From NCBI RefSeq assembly GCF_023074075.1, contig NZ_JADPKT010000081.1:62001-126000 (forward strand): 64,000 nucleotides of DNA, given 5' to 3'. A program made the translations under genes and the position numbers. The stretch is from Bradyrhizobium sp. 138. GTDB taxonomy: Bacteria; Pseudomonadota; Alphaproteobacteria; Rhizobiales; Xanthobacteraceae. A model generated the notes under the pieces. It worked only from the letters and a program-made list of their open reading frames with translations, was not told where the DNA came from and did no database searches. Below, piece by piece: positions 31,548-41,134 of the stretch; positions within the stretch are counted from its first letter, which is position 1; each line of letters starts with the position of its first letter.

Positions 31548-33419
31548 ATGGAATTACCCCTGCTGCATCTCGCCCTGGTGGGCACGCCGAACAGCGGCAA
31601 GACCTCGCTGTTCAACGCCCTGACCGGCAGCCGGCAGAAGGTCGCGAACTATCCCGGCGTCACCGTCGAGCGCAAGGAAGGCTTCTTCGTCACGCCCCAG
31701 GGACGCCAGGTCTCGGTGGTCGACCTGCCCGGCACCTATTCGCTGCGCGGCCGCAGCCCGGACGAGGAGATCACCCGCGACTTCGTGCTCGGCAAGGCCT
31801 CCGGCGAGACCGTGCCCGATCTCGTGCTCTGCGTCGCCGACTCCACCAATCTGCGGCTGACCATCCGCCTGCTGCTCGAGCTCAAGCGCACGGGCCGGCC
31901 GATGGTCCTGGTGCTCAACATGTTCGACATCGCCGCCCGCCGCGGCATCACCGTCGACGTCGAGCGGCTCGCCAAGGAGCTCGGCCTGCCCGTGGTCACC
32001 TCGATCGCGGTGCGAAAGGGCGGCACCGCCGACCTCTTGAAACTGACCGACGAGATCTCGGCAAGACTCGCTGCCGAGGCGGAGGCGAACAGCTGGCGCG
32101 CGCTCAGTGTCTCCGAATTGCGCGCGACCCAGCGCGAGGCCGACCGCATCATCGCCGATTGCGTCAGCCTGCCTGCCAGGCCCGACACCTGGACCGCGCG
32201 GATCGACGCGGTCGTGCTGCATCCCGTCGGCGGCCTCATCGTGCTGACCCTGATCCTGTTCGTGATGTTCCAGGCGGTGTTCGCCTGGGCGCAGCCGGCC
32301 ATGGACCTGCTCAAGTCCGGCTTCGACGCGTTCGGGGAATTCGTGCAGGCCACCCTGCCCGACGGCCTGTTGCAGAGCTTCCTGCAGAACGGCGTGATCT
32401 CGGGTGTCGGCAGCGTCATCGTGTTCCTGCCGCAGATCATCCTCATCTTCCTGTTCATCCTGCTCCTGGAAGATTTCGGCTACATGGCGCGCGCCGCGTT
32501 CCTGATGGACCGCATCATGGGCGGCGCCGGCCTGCACGGCCGCGCCTTCATTCCGCTGCTGTCGAGCTTTGCCTGCGCCATTCCCGGCATCATGGCGACG
32601 CGCGTCATCGACAACAAGCGCGACCGGCTGACCACGATCCTGATCGCGCCGCTGATGACCTGCTCGGCGCGCATTCCGGTCTACACGCTGATCATCTCCG
32701 CATTCATTCCGGCCAGGGACGTCTGGGGTTTCATCAACCTGCAGGGCCTCGTGATGTTCGGCCTCTATGTTGCCGGCATCACCAGCGCGCTCGTGGTCTC
32801 GTTCCTCATCAAATTCTTCATGCTGCGCGACTATGCGCCGGCGCCGTTCATGCTGGAGCTGCCGGACTACAAGATGCCGCGGCTGAAATCGATCGCGATC
32901 GGCATCTACACCCGCGCCAAGATGTTCCTGGTGCGCGCCGGCACCACGATCTTCTCGATGATGGTGCTGATCTGGTTCCTGGCCTCGTTCCCGCAGCCGC
33001 CGGCAGGCGCGACCGAGCCCGCCATCGACTTCAGCCTGGCTGCGATGATCGGCAAGGCGCTCGAGCCGCTGCTCGCCCCGGTCGGCTTCAACTGGCAGAT
33101 CGCGGTGGCGCTGATCCCGGGCATGGCGGCGCGCGAGGTCGCGGTTGCGGCGCTCGGCACCGTCTATGCGATCGAAGGCGGCAAGGAAGCGGCCGAGCAG
33201 ATCGGCCAGGTGCTGGCGACGAAATGGTCGCTCGCCACCGCCCTGTCGATGCTGGCCTGGTACATCTTCGCCCCGCAATGCGCCTCGACGCTGGCCGTGA
33301 TCCGGCGCGAGACCGGAAGCTGGACCTGGATGGCCGTGACCTTCTTCTACATGCTGGTGCTGGCCTATGCGGCGAGCCTTCTGACGTACAACGTCGCGGT
33401 GGCGCTCGGGGCGGGATAG
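31548..33419 (+). CDS. feoB: Ferrous iron transporter FeoB
   Basis: This 623-residue Fe2+ permease has an N-terminal GTPase domain (G1 GTPNSGKTS, G2 NYPGVTVERKEG, G3 DLPGTYSL, G4 NMFD) and a guanine-dissociation-inhibitor spacer. About eight membrane segments follow, with two Gate repeats (YMARAAFLMDRIMGGAGLHGRAFIPLLSSFACAIPG). It is shorter than the 770-residue E. coli protein, as is common for alphaproteobacterial FeoB. Co-transcribed with feoA. Confidence 0.95.
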   Translation: MELPLLHLALVGTPNSGKTSLFNALTGSRQKVANYPGVTVERKEGFFVTPQGRQVSVVDLPGTYSLRGRSPDEEITRDFVLGKASGETVPDLVLCVADSTNLRLTIRLLLELKRTGRPMVLVLNMFDIAARRGITVDVERLAKELGLPVVTSIAVRKGGTADLLKLTDEISARLAAEAEANSWRALSVSELRATQREADRIIADCVSLPARPDTWTARIDAVVLHPVGGLIVLTLILFVMFQAVFAWAQPAMDLLKSGFDAFGEFVQATLPDGLLQSFLQNGVISGVGSVIVFLPQIILIFLFILLLEDFGYMARAAFLMDRIMGGAGLHGRAFIPLLSSFACAIPGIMATRVIDNKRDRLTTILIAPLMTCSARIPVYTLIISAFIPARDVWGFINLQGLVMFGLYVAGITSALVVSFLIKFFMLRDYAPAPFMLELPDYKMPRLKSIAIGIYTRAKMFLVRAGTTIFSMMVLIWFLASFPQPPAGATEPAIDFSLAAMIGKALEPLLAPVGFNWQIAVALIPGMAAREVAVAALGTVYAIEGGKEAAEQIGQVLATKWSLATALSMLAWYIFAPQCASTLAVIRRETGSWTWMAVTFFYMLVLAYAASLLTYNVAVALGAG

Positions 33420-33601
33420 GCCCCTCAAATCCAAACTGCGAAAACAACCCCATGCACAGTAGACGCGAGTTGTAAAATCAACGACTTACGCGAGCGCGAA
33501 AATCGTCCGACCGTAGCCCACGCGCCGGTTGACCCATCGGGCGAAACACCGGCATTGTCGTGAGCAACCGCATCGACGGCCCGTCACGGAGGCGGTGTTC
33601 T

Positions 33602-34099
33602 GTGGACCATTTCAGCACCGTCCGATTGACCGCCGATCGATTGAACGAAGACCACCTCGCCGACCTCGTCGCACTGCATCTGGATCCCGAAGTGTCGCGC
33701 TATATCGGCGGCGTCCGATCGGCGGAGAGAACGAAGTCTTACCTCGACGTCAACATGGCGCATTGGGATCAGCACGGCTTCGGACTTTGGACGTTGCGGA
33801 CGAAGGACGGCGCGTTCGTCGGGCGCGCGGGACTCCGGCACCTCCTCGTCGACGACGTCGACGAGATCGAGATCTTCTACGCGTTCAAACGCGAATTCTG
33901 GGGCCAGGGATTTGCAAGCGAGATCGCGGCCGCGATGACGGATATCGGGCTGTCGCATTTCGGGCTGCCATCTCTCATCGGCATCGTGAAGGTCGGGAAC
34001 GATGCCTCCCGCCGCGTGCTGGAGAGATCAAGCTATCTCCTCGAGCGGAGCACGAACCGTCACGGAGAGGACGTCGTAATCTACCGCAAGCGGCGGTGA
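33602..34099 (+). CDS. GNAT family N-acetyltransferase (Acetyltransf_3, RimJ-like)
   Basis: This 165-residue acetyltransferase starts DHFSTVRLTADRLNEDHLADLVAL; acetyl-CoA motif around FWGQGFASEIAAAM and the ending GNDASRRVLERSSYLLERSTNRHGEDVVIYR fit Acetyltransf_3. GTG at 33602 is preferred because GGAGG lies 9 bases upstream; a GTG at 33560 adds 14 unlike residues. Substrate unknown. Monocistronic. Confidence 0.85.
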   Translation: MDHFSTVRLTADRLNEDHLADLVALHLDPEVSRYIGGVRSAERTKSYLDVNMAHWDQHGFGLWTLRTKDGAFVGRAGLRHLLVDDVDEIEIFYAFKREFWGQGFASEIAAAMTDIGLSHFGLPSLIGIVKVGNDASRRVLERSSYLLERSTNRHGEDVVIYRKRR

Positions 34100-34115
34100 G
34101 CAAGGACAACCGCCT

Positions 34116-34189
34116 GTCATCGCGAGCGCAGCGAAGAATCGCGACTGCTGCTGAAAGATTCTGGATTGCTTCGCCACGCTCGCAATGAC
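34116..34189. repeat. Palindromic REP-like intergenic repeat
   Basis: GTCATCGCGAGCGCAGCGAAG on the left is the imperfect complement of the right end (CTTCGCCACGCTCGCAATGAC), giving one long hairpin between the GNAT and the small minus-strand gene. Such elements (tcattgcgagcg...) are widely dispersed in Bradyrhizobium and Rhodopseudomonas genomes, to my knowledge. Confidence 0.75.
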
Positions 34190-34227
34190 GTCGTCGACGC
34201 AGCCGCCACCGACGCTACGGTCGGGTC

Positions 34228-34470
34228 TTACCTGAAATATCCCAGCACGAGATCGATGTCCGAACCGCCGGCGACCGTGCCGTTCAGCTCGGCGTCGATG
34301 ACGCGGCGGCAGGCTTCGATCGCGGCGTGGTCGCCGAGATCATTGGCGGCTTCCAGCACGAGCCAGGCCGCGTCCACCGACGCCTTGTCCGGTGCTCCGC
34401 CGCCGATATCGGCGGTGACGGCACTGTTGAGGTTCTTCTTGCGAACGGCGGTGCCGAATTGAGGCAACAT
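34228..34470 (-). CDS. Small conserved hypothetical protein
   Basis: 80 residues starting MLPQFGTAVRKKNLNSAVTA, with no recognised domain; sequence suggests a helical cytoplasmic protein (VDAAWLVLEAANDLGDHAAIEACRRVIDAEL). GGGGAG lies about 9 bases before the ATG. It follows the DUF2336 gene after 28 bases and is likely co-transcribed. Confidence 0.7.
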   Translation of the reverse strand: MLPQFGTAVRKKNLNSAVTADIGGGAPDKASVDAAWLVLEAANDLGDHAAIEACRRVIDAELNGTVAGGSDIDLVLGYFR

Positions 34471-34498
34471 TGCAAACACTCCCCTCTCGAATTCCCGC

Positions 34499-35623
34499 TC
34501 AGTGGACCTGAAGCTCGGGCTGACGGCCCTGAGCGGAATCGGCACCCGCGCTATTCTTGCGCGACTGGTAGAACTTCAGAATGCTGCGCGAGGTCTCGAT
34601 CTTGAGCCGGCCGTACTCGCGCTCATTGTCCTGGAGCTCGCGCGCCGTGATCAGATGATCCTTGGCGCCGAGGAACAGCAGCGACATCGTCGTATCCCAG
34701 GAGAAGTCGAGCGCCTTGCAGAGCACCAGGATCATCTCGCGGTTGCGGTCCATCAGCGCGCGCTCGATCACGTCGACCGGGAGCGAGGACAGCAGCGACA
34801 GGCCGATCTGCACCTCGTCGAAGCGGTGCTGGCGCGCATAGTTCGAAATCGAATCCTGGTTGAGATTGCCCTGGCGGTATTGCGTCGTGACCACGCGCTT
34901 GGCGACGAAATAGCTGCGCGAGGACGGACCGAACTTGGACTGGAGATCGCCGGTGACCTCGGTCACCGAGCTCTGGATCTGCGCCATCATCTCGGGCCGC
35001 TCGGACTCGAGGCGGCGGCGGACGTCTTCCGAGGCCTTCGAGATCAGCTGCTGGAAAATGTGGCGCGGCACGTCCTTGCGCAGGCCGAGCTGCTCGGCGA
35101 GGATCGAATCGCCCTCGGCGCGGCGGACCATGTGCAACAGGCCGGAGCCGGAGAAGCGCGCGCCCTCGTTCTTCGCGACCGACGTCACGACCTCCTGGTT
35201 GCCGCGCTTGACCAGCACGTCGGTCACGGCCTCGCCGATCGACTTGCGCTGCGCGATCGCGAGCAGATGCGACTGGCCCTTGGTCATGGCGCTCTCGACC
35301 AGCATCTTCTCGTCGATGCGGTTGGAGTCGCGCAGCACGGGACCGGCGACCTCGATCTCGTCGTCGAGGGCGAGCTTTTCGATGACGTTGATCGGGGCAT
35401 GATCGCACGCCGACATCACATCGGAGAGCTGCGCCCGCGCGGCGACTTCGATTTCCTCGGCGAGCCGGCCGATGACCTCGCCGAACATGCTGATCTCGTC
35501 GTCGCTGTAGCGGCCGGTGATCAGAATGTCGGTCGCATGCCACAACGCCTTTGCCCGGCTTTCGTCGGTGCCGCGCGCGATCGCGTCGTCCAGATCCTGC
35601 AGAAGCGATTTCGCCCCGTTCAT
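34499..35623 (-). CDS. DUF2336 domain protein
   Basis: This 374-residue, mostly helical cytoplasmic protein matches the alphaproteobacterial DUF2336 family (ALWHATDILITGRYSDDEISMFGEVIGRLAEEIE; FSWDTTMSLLFLGAKDHLITARELQD). Function unknown. HEAT-like helical repeats suggest protein binding. Start at ATG 35623; a GTG three codons upstream is also possible. The preceding 200 bp before the repeat at 35827 probably holds its promoter. Confidence 0.88.
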   Translation of the reverse strand: MNGAKSLLQDLDDAIARGTDESRAKALWHATDILITGRYSDDEISMFGEVIGRLAEEIEVAARAQLSDVMSACDHAPINVIEKLALDDEIEVAGPVLRDSNRIDEKMLVESAMTKGQSHLLAIAQRKSIGEAVTDVLVKRGNQEVVTSVAKNEGARFSGSGLLHMVRRAEGDSILAEQLGLRKDVPRHIFQQLISKASEDVRRRLESERPEMMAQIQSSVTEVTGDLQSKFGPSSRSYFVAKRVVTTQYRQGNLNQDSISNYARQHRFDEVQIGLSLLSSLPVDVIERALMDRNREMILVLCKALDFSWDTTMSLLFLGAKDHLITARELQDNEREYGRLKIETSRSILKFYQSRKNSAGADSAQGRQPELQVH

Positions 35624-35826
35624 CTCGATCACCCCAGTTCTTGGTCGTTCTTTTGCGAACCGTTGCGCCTCACTTGGCGCGACGCCGAATTCCTCTGGAA
35701 ACCGACGCTAGAGATGAAACGCGAGAATTCAGTAAAATCGGCAAATCAGTTTTGCCGGGCAAAATTCATTCAAATGCGAGGGGATGGGCTAAGGAGCGCG
35801 AAAGACGCTGCGCGGGAGGTGCTGCT

Positions 35827-35980
35827 CACCTCTCCCGTAGGGAGAGGTCGGATCGCATCGAAAGATGCGATCCGGGTGAGGGGGTACGGTCCGACCTAAT
35901 GCCGCGGCCCCTCACCCGGATTGCTCGGGCGCGCAATTGCGCGCCATAGCAATCCGACCTCTCCCCGCTGGGGAGAGGTG
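35827..35980. repeat. Composite palindromic intergenic repeat (about 154 bp)
   Basis: Begins CACCTCTCCC and ends GGGAGAGGTG. It has nested hairpins (TCTCCCgtagGGGAGA, GGATCGCATCgaaaGATGCGATCC, GCGCGCAATTGCGCGC) and two copies of CCTCACCCGG-type sequence in opposite directions. It sits between the DUF2336 and AsmA genes with no open reading frame. This looks like a dispersed rhizobial repeat; copy number elsewhere cannot be seen. Confidence 0.8.
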
Positions 35981-36010
35981 AACCGAGCCTAGCCGCGAGC
36001 AGCGTCGCCC

Positions 36011-39000
36011 TCACGGATTCTGTGGCGTCAGCACCAGCGGCGGCTTTGGCTTGGGCTTTGCGGGCGGCGGGCCCGGGGCAGGTTTCACGTCGATGGCAGG
36101 GGGCAGCGGCGCAAGCTGCTGCTGGCTCGCGAGCGGTGGGCTCGGTACGGCGGGAGCGGCCTGTGGAGCCTTCGGCGTCGGCGCTGCTTTCGACTTCGCG
36201 GGCGCGCGGCGCGGATCCTGGCCCGGCAGCGGCACGTTGGCCGGCCCCTGCTCGGGCGCGGCATCCGGAGACACCAGCGTCGGCAGCGCTGCGGTCGCCG
36301 GTGGCGGCTCGCCGCGCTCGATGGCATCGAGCCGGCGCGTCTCGCGGTCGATCGTGCGCACCGCAAGCCACGAGGACAGCGCCGCAAGATCGATGGTGCG
36401 ATTGAGCTTGTCGGGAGGTCCCGCCGCGAACAACTGGATCTCGGGTGGGGCGCCGGAAAGGCCGGTCATGATCGGCGTCAGGCTGGCGCGGATGTCGGCC
36501 TGGTCGGCCGGAATGTCGTAGCCGCCGGAGACGATGGCGCGGGCGTTCTTCGCTTCCAGCGGCGTCGCGCCGACGCGTAAGCGCCCGTCGCGGATCGTGA
36601 ACGGGATTTGCGCCGAGGCGACCGCGATCGGTGCGGCGGCAAGGGCGGGCTCGACCAGCTGCCGCAAGCGGTTGTCGTCGGAAACCTGACCGCCGTCGCT
36701 GGCGCGGATCGCGATCTCGAATGCGCGCGGATTGAGCCCGCTGATTTCTGCGGAGTTCAGGGTCACCGTACCGTTGCCGGCGAGCGCGCCGGTGAGGGCG
36801 GCGACGCTGCGGCCCTGGCTGGTCAGCGCCATCTGCACCGAGACGCGCCCCTTCGGCAGCGCGAGGTCGCGGTAGCGCAGCGCCGCCGCATCGACATTGC
36901 CGAGCTCGACGCGCGCATTCAATGCAACACCACCCGCGCCATTACGGGCGTCAAAGTTCGCCGACATCTCGCCGCCGCCGACGCCGCCTTTCAGCGCATC
37001 GAGCGCGAGCGACTGGCCGTCGCTGCGGATCGTGCCGCCGAAGGCGCGCAGCTCGATGCCGCCGGGCAACGTCCCGCGCAACGCCTGGAACGCGATCCGG
37101 CCGCGCCAGCCCGTGATGAGCCCTGCGCTCAGCGGGTCGCCCGTATCGTGCCCGGCCGCGCCGATCGCCATCGCGAGCGCCGGCGCAAGATCGAGCGTAT
37201 CGAGACCGACTTCGCCGTCGAGGCTCTTCTCCGGATCCAGCGTCACCGCCAGATGGCCGCGCAGATGCGAGCCGACCGCATTGCCGTCGAGATCGTCGAA
37301 GGTCAGGCGATTGCCCGTCAGCGTGAGGCGGGAGGACAGGCTGACGTTCTGCGCCGATTTGTCGGTCGGGCTGATCCCGAGCAGCGGGGCCAGATTGGCG
37401 TTGCGCACGCGCAGGTTCACGCTGCCTTTCGGCTCCGACAATTCGACGCTGCCCTGCGCATCGGCATCAAGACCGCCACCGCTGAGCTTTGCGTTCAACT
37501 GCAGCGGCCGCCGCCAGGCGCCGTTTAGCTTGCCCTCGAATTGCGAAGCGCCCTCGCCTGCGGCCACCACGCGATCAAGCCCGAGCAGCGCCAGCAGCGC
37601 GCCGGCCTGCGGCGTCGAGACTTTCGAATCCAGCGTGAAATCGCTGCTCCGCAGGCGGTCGAGATCGATGCCGCCGATGGCGGCGGCCGGCAGTTGCGCG
37701 GCCAGCGTCGTGGTCGCCTTGAGCTGCGGCGCGTCGAGCTCGAGCACGGCGCGGGCATTGCTGCGATCGGCATGCTCGGCATTCTTGTCGAGGCTGAGAT
37801 CGAGCTTGAGACGGGTCGCGCCCGGTAGTGCCGGAATGGCATCGAAGCGCGCGCGCACCGCAGGTGCAAACGGCTCGATCAGCGCGGTGAGCTCGCGCAG
37901 CGAATTGGCCGAGGATTTCAGCGCGAGCTTGCCGGTGGCTTTGGTGCCGTCGAAGCTGCCGCTGGCCTCGGTGGTCACGCCGCTGGCCTGCCCGAAGCGC
38001 AACTGCTCCAGCGACAGCGATGCCGGGCCGTAAGCAAGCTTCGCAGCGAACGGCCGCAGCTCCTGGCCGGCGGAGATCGCGCGGCCGATATCGAGCGAGA
38101 GCCTTGCCTCCTCCGGCCACTCGCCCTGCGGTCCGGCCAGCGCGCGGACGAAACTTGCGGCGGCGTCGAGGTCGAGCCGGTCGGCCTTCAACTCGGCGTC
38201 GATCCGCGAGCCGTTGCTCGCGCCTGTTTGCACGAAGGCGATGCGGCCTTGCACGGTGCCGCCTTCAATGTCGGCCTTCAGCCTGTCGATGGCGAGATGG
38301 TTGGCGGCGATCGTCACGTCGCCGGCGAGGCGCAGCGGCCGCGTGCTGCGGCGGTTGACCTCGCTGCGGCCCTGCAGCCAGGCCGTCAGCGTATCCGGGT
38401 CGGATGATTCGACGCTGAGACGGCCGCTGAAACTGTCGGCGCCGGGCGTCGCACCGTTGAGCGAGAGCTGCGTCATGCCAGGCGCACGCAGCTCGAGCCG
38501 CTGGAACGTCCAGGATCGTCCGTCGGTCTGAAGCTCGGCCGTGATGTTCTGCAGCGGGCGGCCGCCGAGCATGATCTGGTCGGAGTTGAACTCGATCTGC
38601 GCCGGGATCGGCGCCTGCGGAATTGCGGCGAGCCCTGCACGCAGCGCCGGCAGGATGCGGAGCGGCTCGGCATCGCCCTTGGCCGCGAGCTTGTCGACAT
38701 CGACCTGACGCGCCGACAGCACCGCGCGCAGCAGCGGCGAAGCGCCGAATTTGAGATCGCCGACGCCGCCGAGCTTCAGCGCGGTGTCTTCGGTGCCGAA
38801 GCTCGCGTCGATCTGCTCGAACTTGGCCCCGGCCGGATCCGCCTTCAGCTTGGTCGTGAGCTTCCAGGGCGTTGGCCCCGCCTCGCCCGACTTCTTGGCC
38901 GGCGGTACGGCCAGCGTCAGCGTGCCCTCGAATTTCGGCAGGCGATTGTCGAAGGCGAGCACGCCTTCGAGATCGGCGAGGATGGCACGCTCGCCGGGAT

Positions 39001-39628
39001 CGATGTTGAGATGCAAACGCGTGGCGTTGCCGTCGGCGCTCGGGCCGGAGGAGACCCGGAACGGATAGCGCACCCCGGCCGCGGTGAAGCGCCCGTCGCC
39101 GCGCACCGAGCCCGCGAGCGAGCGGACGTCGCCGGAGAAAGCGATGTCGTTCAGCTCCAACGTCGAGCGGCTGGCGGCATCGTGCAGGGCAATGCGGCCG
39201 GTGAGATTGAGCCGCTCGATGGCAAGGGATGCCAGATTGAAGGTGCCGTTCGCGGCGGAGGGCAAATCGACCCGTCCCCTCGCGTCGAGGCCGAGATCGA
39301 CCGCCATGCCGCCCACCGAAAGCTCGGTGGCGCGCCATTCGCCGCGCATCAGCGAGCTGAGGCTGAACTCGACGTCGAGCTTGTCGGCGCGCAGGCGGCC
39401 GAGATCGTTGTTGCCGCCGAAGGTGACCGAGCGCAGCCGCAGCGTCGGCGCCGGCAACAGCCGCGCGTCGAGCTCGCCCGCGACCCGCACCGGCACGCCG
39501 ATGATCTTGCCAGCCTCCGCCTCGAACTGGGGCCTGAACTGGTTCCAGTCGACGTAGTAAGGCCCGATCAGCGCGGCCAGCAGCGCAATGATGAAGGCAA
39601 TCGCCAATCCGAGCAGCGTCGTCTGCAC
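36011..39628 (-). CDS. AsmA family protein (very large)
   Basis: This 1205-residue protein has one N-terminal membrane segment (about 5-24) followed by PYYVDWNQFRPQFEAEAGKIIGVPVRVAGELD, the typical AsmA opening, a long beta-rich repeat region, and an AsmA_2-like C-terminus (ALTGALAGNGTVTLNSAEISGLNP). The last 80 residues are Pro/Ala/Lys-rich. AsmA proteins act in lipid transport to the outer membrane. The GTG at 39628 has GAGGGGA five bases upstream, so I prefer it to the TTG at 39646. Confidence 0.9.
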   Translation of the reverse strand: MQTTLLGLAIAFIIALLAALIGPYYVDWNQFRPQFEAEAGKIIGVPVRVAGELDARLLPAPTLRLRSVTFGGNNDLGRLRADKLDVEFSLSSLMRGEWRATELSVGGMAVDLGLDARGRVDLPSAANGTFNLASLAIERLNLTGRIALHDAASRSTLELNDIAFSGDVRSLAGSVRGDGRFTAAGVRYPFRVSSGPSADGNATRLHLNIDPGERAILADLEGVLAFDNRLPKFEGTLTLAVPPAKKSGEAGPTPWKLTTKLKADPAGAKFEQIDASFGTEDTALKLGGVGDLKFGASPLLRAVLSARQVDVDKLAAKGDAEPLRILPALRAGLAAIPQAPIPAQIEFNSDQIMLGGRPLQNITAELQTDGRSWTFQRLELRAPGMTQLSLNGATPGADSFSGRLSVESSDPDTLTAWLQGRSEVNRRSTRPLRLAGDVTIAANHLAIDRLKADIEGGTVQGRIAFVQTGASNGSRIDAELKADRLDLDAAASFVRALAGPQGEWPEEARLSLDIGRAISAGQELRPFAAKLAYGPASLSLEQLRFGQASGVTTEASGSFDGTKATGKLALKSSANSLRELTALIEPFAPAVRARFDAIPALPGATRLKLDLSLDKNAEHADRSNARAVLELDAPQLKATTTLAAQLPAAAIGGIDLDRLRSSDFTLDSKVSTPQAGALLALLGLDRVVAAGEGASQFEGKLNGAWRRPLQLNAKLSGGGLDADAQGSVELSEPKGSVNLRVRNANLAPLLGISPTDKSAQNVSLSSRLTLTGNRLTFDDLDGNAVGSHLRGHLAVTLDPEKSLDGEVGLDTLDLAPALAMAIGAAGHDTGDPLSAGLITGWRGRIAFQALRGTLPGGIELRAFGGTIRSDGQSLALDALKGGVGGGEMSANFDARNGAGGVALNARVELGNVDAAALRYRDLALPKGRVSVQMALTSQGRSVAALTGALAGNGTVTLNSAEISGLNPRAFEIAIRASDGGQVSDDNRLRQLVEPALAAAPIAVASAQIPFTIRDGRLRVGATPLEAKNARAIVSGGYDIPADQADIRASLTPIMTGLSGAPPEIQLFAAGPPDKLNRTIDLAALSSWLAVRTIDRETRRLDAIERGEPPPATAALPTLVSPDAAPEQGPANVPLPGQDPRRAPAKSKAAPTPKAPQAAPAVPSPPLASQQQLAPLPPAIDVKPAPGPPPAKPKPKPPLVLTPQNP

Positions 39629-39771
39629 GGGTCTCCCCTCGGCCAAACCGACACCCGGACCAAACCCTGGCCTTAGTGGACTTCAGGCGTGCCGGAACAG
39701 CCCCTTATATAGGGGGAAGTGTGGCGAAGTCACAGCGACTGTTGCGCGCGGAGGTTAACCGCCGGGCCGCC

Positions 39772-41004
39772 TCACCAGCTCGCCGGCAGCCGCTTGAGGC
39801 CGCGCAGCACGAAGGTCGGCCGCCATTCCGGGTTTTCGACGTCGTCGATTCGCAGATCGGGCAGCCGCCGCAGCAGCGTGGCCATGGCGATCTCGGCCTC
39901 AATGCGCGCCAATTGGGCGCCCAGGCAGAAATGAATGCCGCCGCCGAACGACAGCGGCTTCACGTTCTGACGGGTGACGTCCAGCCGGTCCGGCCGGTCA
40001 GGATAGACTGCCGGATCGCGGTTGGCCGAGCCGAGCAGGCACAGCACGGTCTCGCCCTTGGGGATCCTCTTGCCGCCGAGATCGTCGATATCCTCCAGCG
40101 CGACGCGTCCGGTCATCTGTACCGAGGAATCGTAGCGCAGGAACTCCTCGATCGCGCCTACCATCAGCTCGGGCCGCGCCTTGAGCAGTGCAAGCTGGTC
40201 CGGATTGCGGTGAAGCGCGAGCAGGCCGTTGCCGATCAGGTTGACGGTGGTCTCGTGGCCGGCGCCGAACAGCAGGATGATGTTGGCGGTCAACTCCTCG
40301 TTGGTGAGCTTGTTGCCGTCCTCCTCGGCCTGCACGAGCTGGGTGGTGAGATCGTCTCCGGGATTCTTGCGGCGCAGCTCGAACAGCTGCTGGAAATACA
40401 TCTGCGCCATCAGGTTGCCCTCGTTGCCCTTCTTGATCTCGTCGGCAGACAAGGGCACGGGGTCGAGCAGCCGCCCGCCGTCGCGCGAGCTCTTGTAGAA
40501 GACCTCGCGATGATCCTCGGGGATGCCGAGCATCTCGCAGATGATGGTGACGGGCAGGCGGAAGGCGAAATTCTCGATCAGGTCCATGTGGCCGCGGTCG
40601 ATCACCGCATCGATGGCCTGGTCGACGATCTCCTGGATGCGCGGGCGCATGTCCTCGACCCGGCGGGCGGTGAAGGCCTTGACGACGAGTCCGCGCAGGC
40701 GGGTGTGGTCGGGCGGATCGGCTTGCAGCATCCAATGGCTCATGCTGCGGAACACCGGCTCGTCCATGATCTTGTCGCTGTAGCGGCGCTTGGAGCGCTC
40801 GACGAAATCCTTGCCGAAGCGCCTGTCGCGCATCACCAGGCTGACATCGGCGTGGCGGCTGGTGACGAACTGGCCGAACGGCGTCACGTGGACCGGATCG
40901 ACCGTGCGCAGCCGGTCATAGTGCGGATAGGGATCGCGGATGAAGTCCGGCGACAGCGGGTTGAACAGCGGTGCGCCGCCGGCGCCTTGCACGTGCTCGT
41001 TCAT
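39772..41004 (-). CDS. Cytochrome P450
   Basis: This 410-residue soluble monooxygenase has the I-helix oxygen motif LLFGAGHETTVNLIG, ExxR helix region EEFLRYDS, and haem loop FGGGIHFCLGAQLARIE with the ligand Cys at about 360. Starts NEHVQGAGGAPLFNPLSPDFIRDPYPHYDRLR, like bacterial class I P450s that use a ferredoxin partner. No redox partner gene is adjacent. The ATG at 41004 has GAGGT upstream; the open frame runs on into the operator region. Divergent from the TetR gene. Confidence 0.94.
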   Translation of the reverse strand: MNEHVQGAGGAPLFNPLSPDFIRDPYPHYDRLRTVDPVHVTPFGQFVTSRHADVSLVMRDRRFGKDFVERSKRRYSDKIMDEPVFRSMSHWMLQADPPDHTRLRGLVVKAFTARRVEDMRPRIQEIVDQAIDAVIDRGHMDLIENFAFRLPVTIICEMLGIPEDHREVFYKSSRDGGRLLDPVPLSADEIKKGNEGNLMAQMYFQQLFELRRKNPGDDLTTQLVQAEEDGNKLTNEELTANIILLFGAGHETTVNLIGNGLLALHRNPDQLALLKARPELMVGAIEEFLRYDSSVQMTGRVALEDIDDLGGKRIPKGETVLCLLGSANRDPAVYPDRPDRLDVTRQNVKPLSFGGGIHFCLGAQLARIEAEIAMATLLRRLPDLRIDDVENPEWRPTFVLRGLKRLPASW

Positions 41005-41084
41005 GGTGACCTCAAATCGGTTGCCGCACGACGCGAATACGCCCATCGCAGCCCAACTGCCCGGCGTAACCATCCCTGAACTAT

Positions 41085-41112
41085 CAACTCGATACATTGT
41101 TGTATCGAGTTG
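41085..41112. promoter_or_regulatory. Perfect 28-bp palindromic TetR operator
   Basis: CAACTCGATACA, spacer TTGT, then its exact reverse complement TGTATCGAGTTG. It lies 80 bp before the P450 start and 22 bp before the TetR start, so one site can govern both divergent genes. Confidence 0.85.
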
Positions 41113-41134
41113 CATTCTGCCCTAACCTGCTCCG

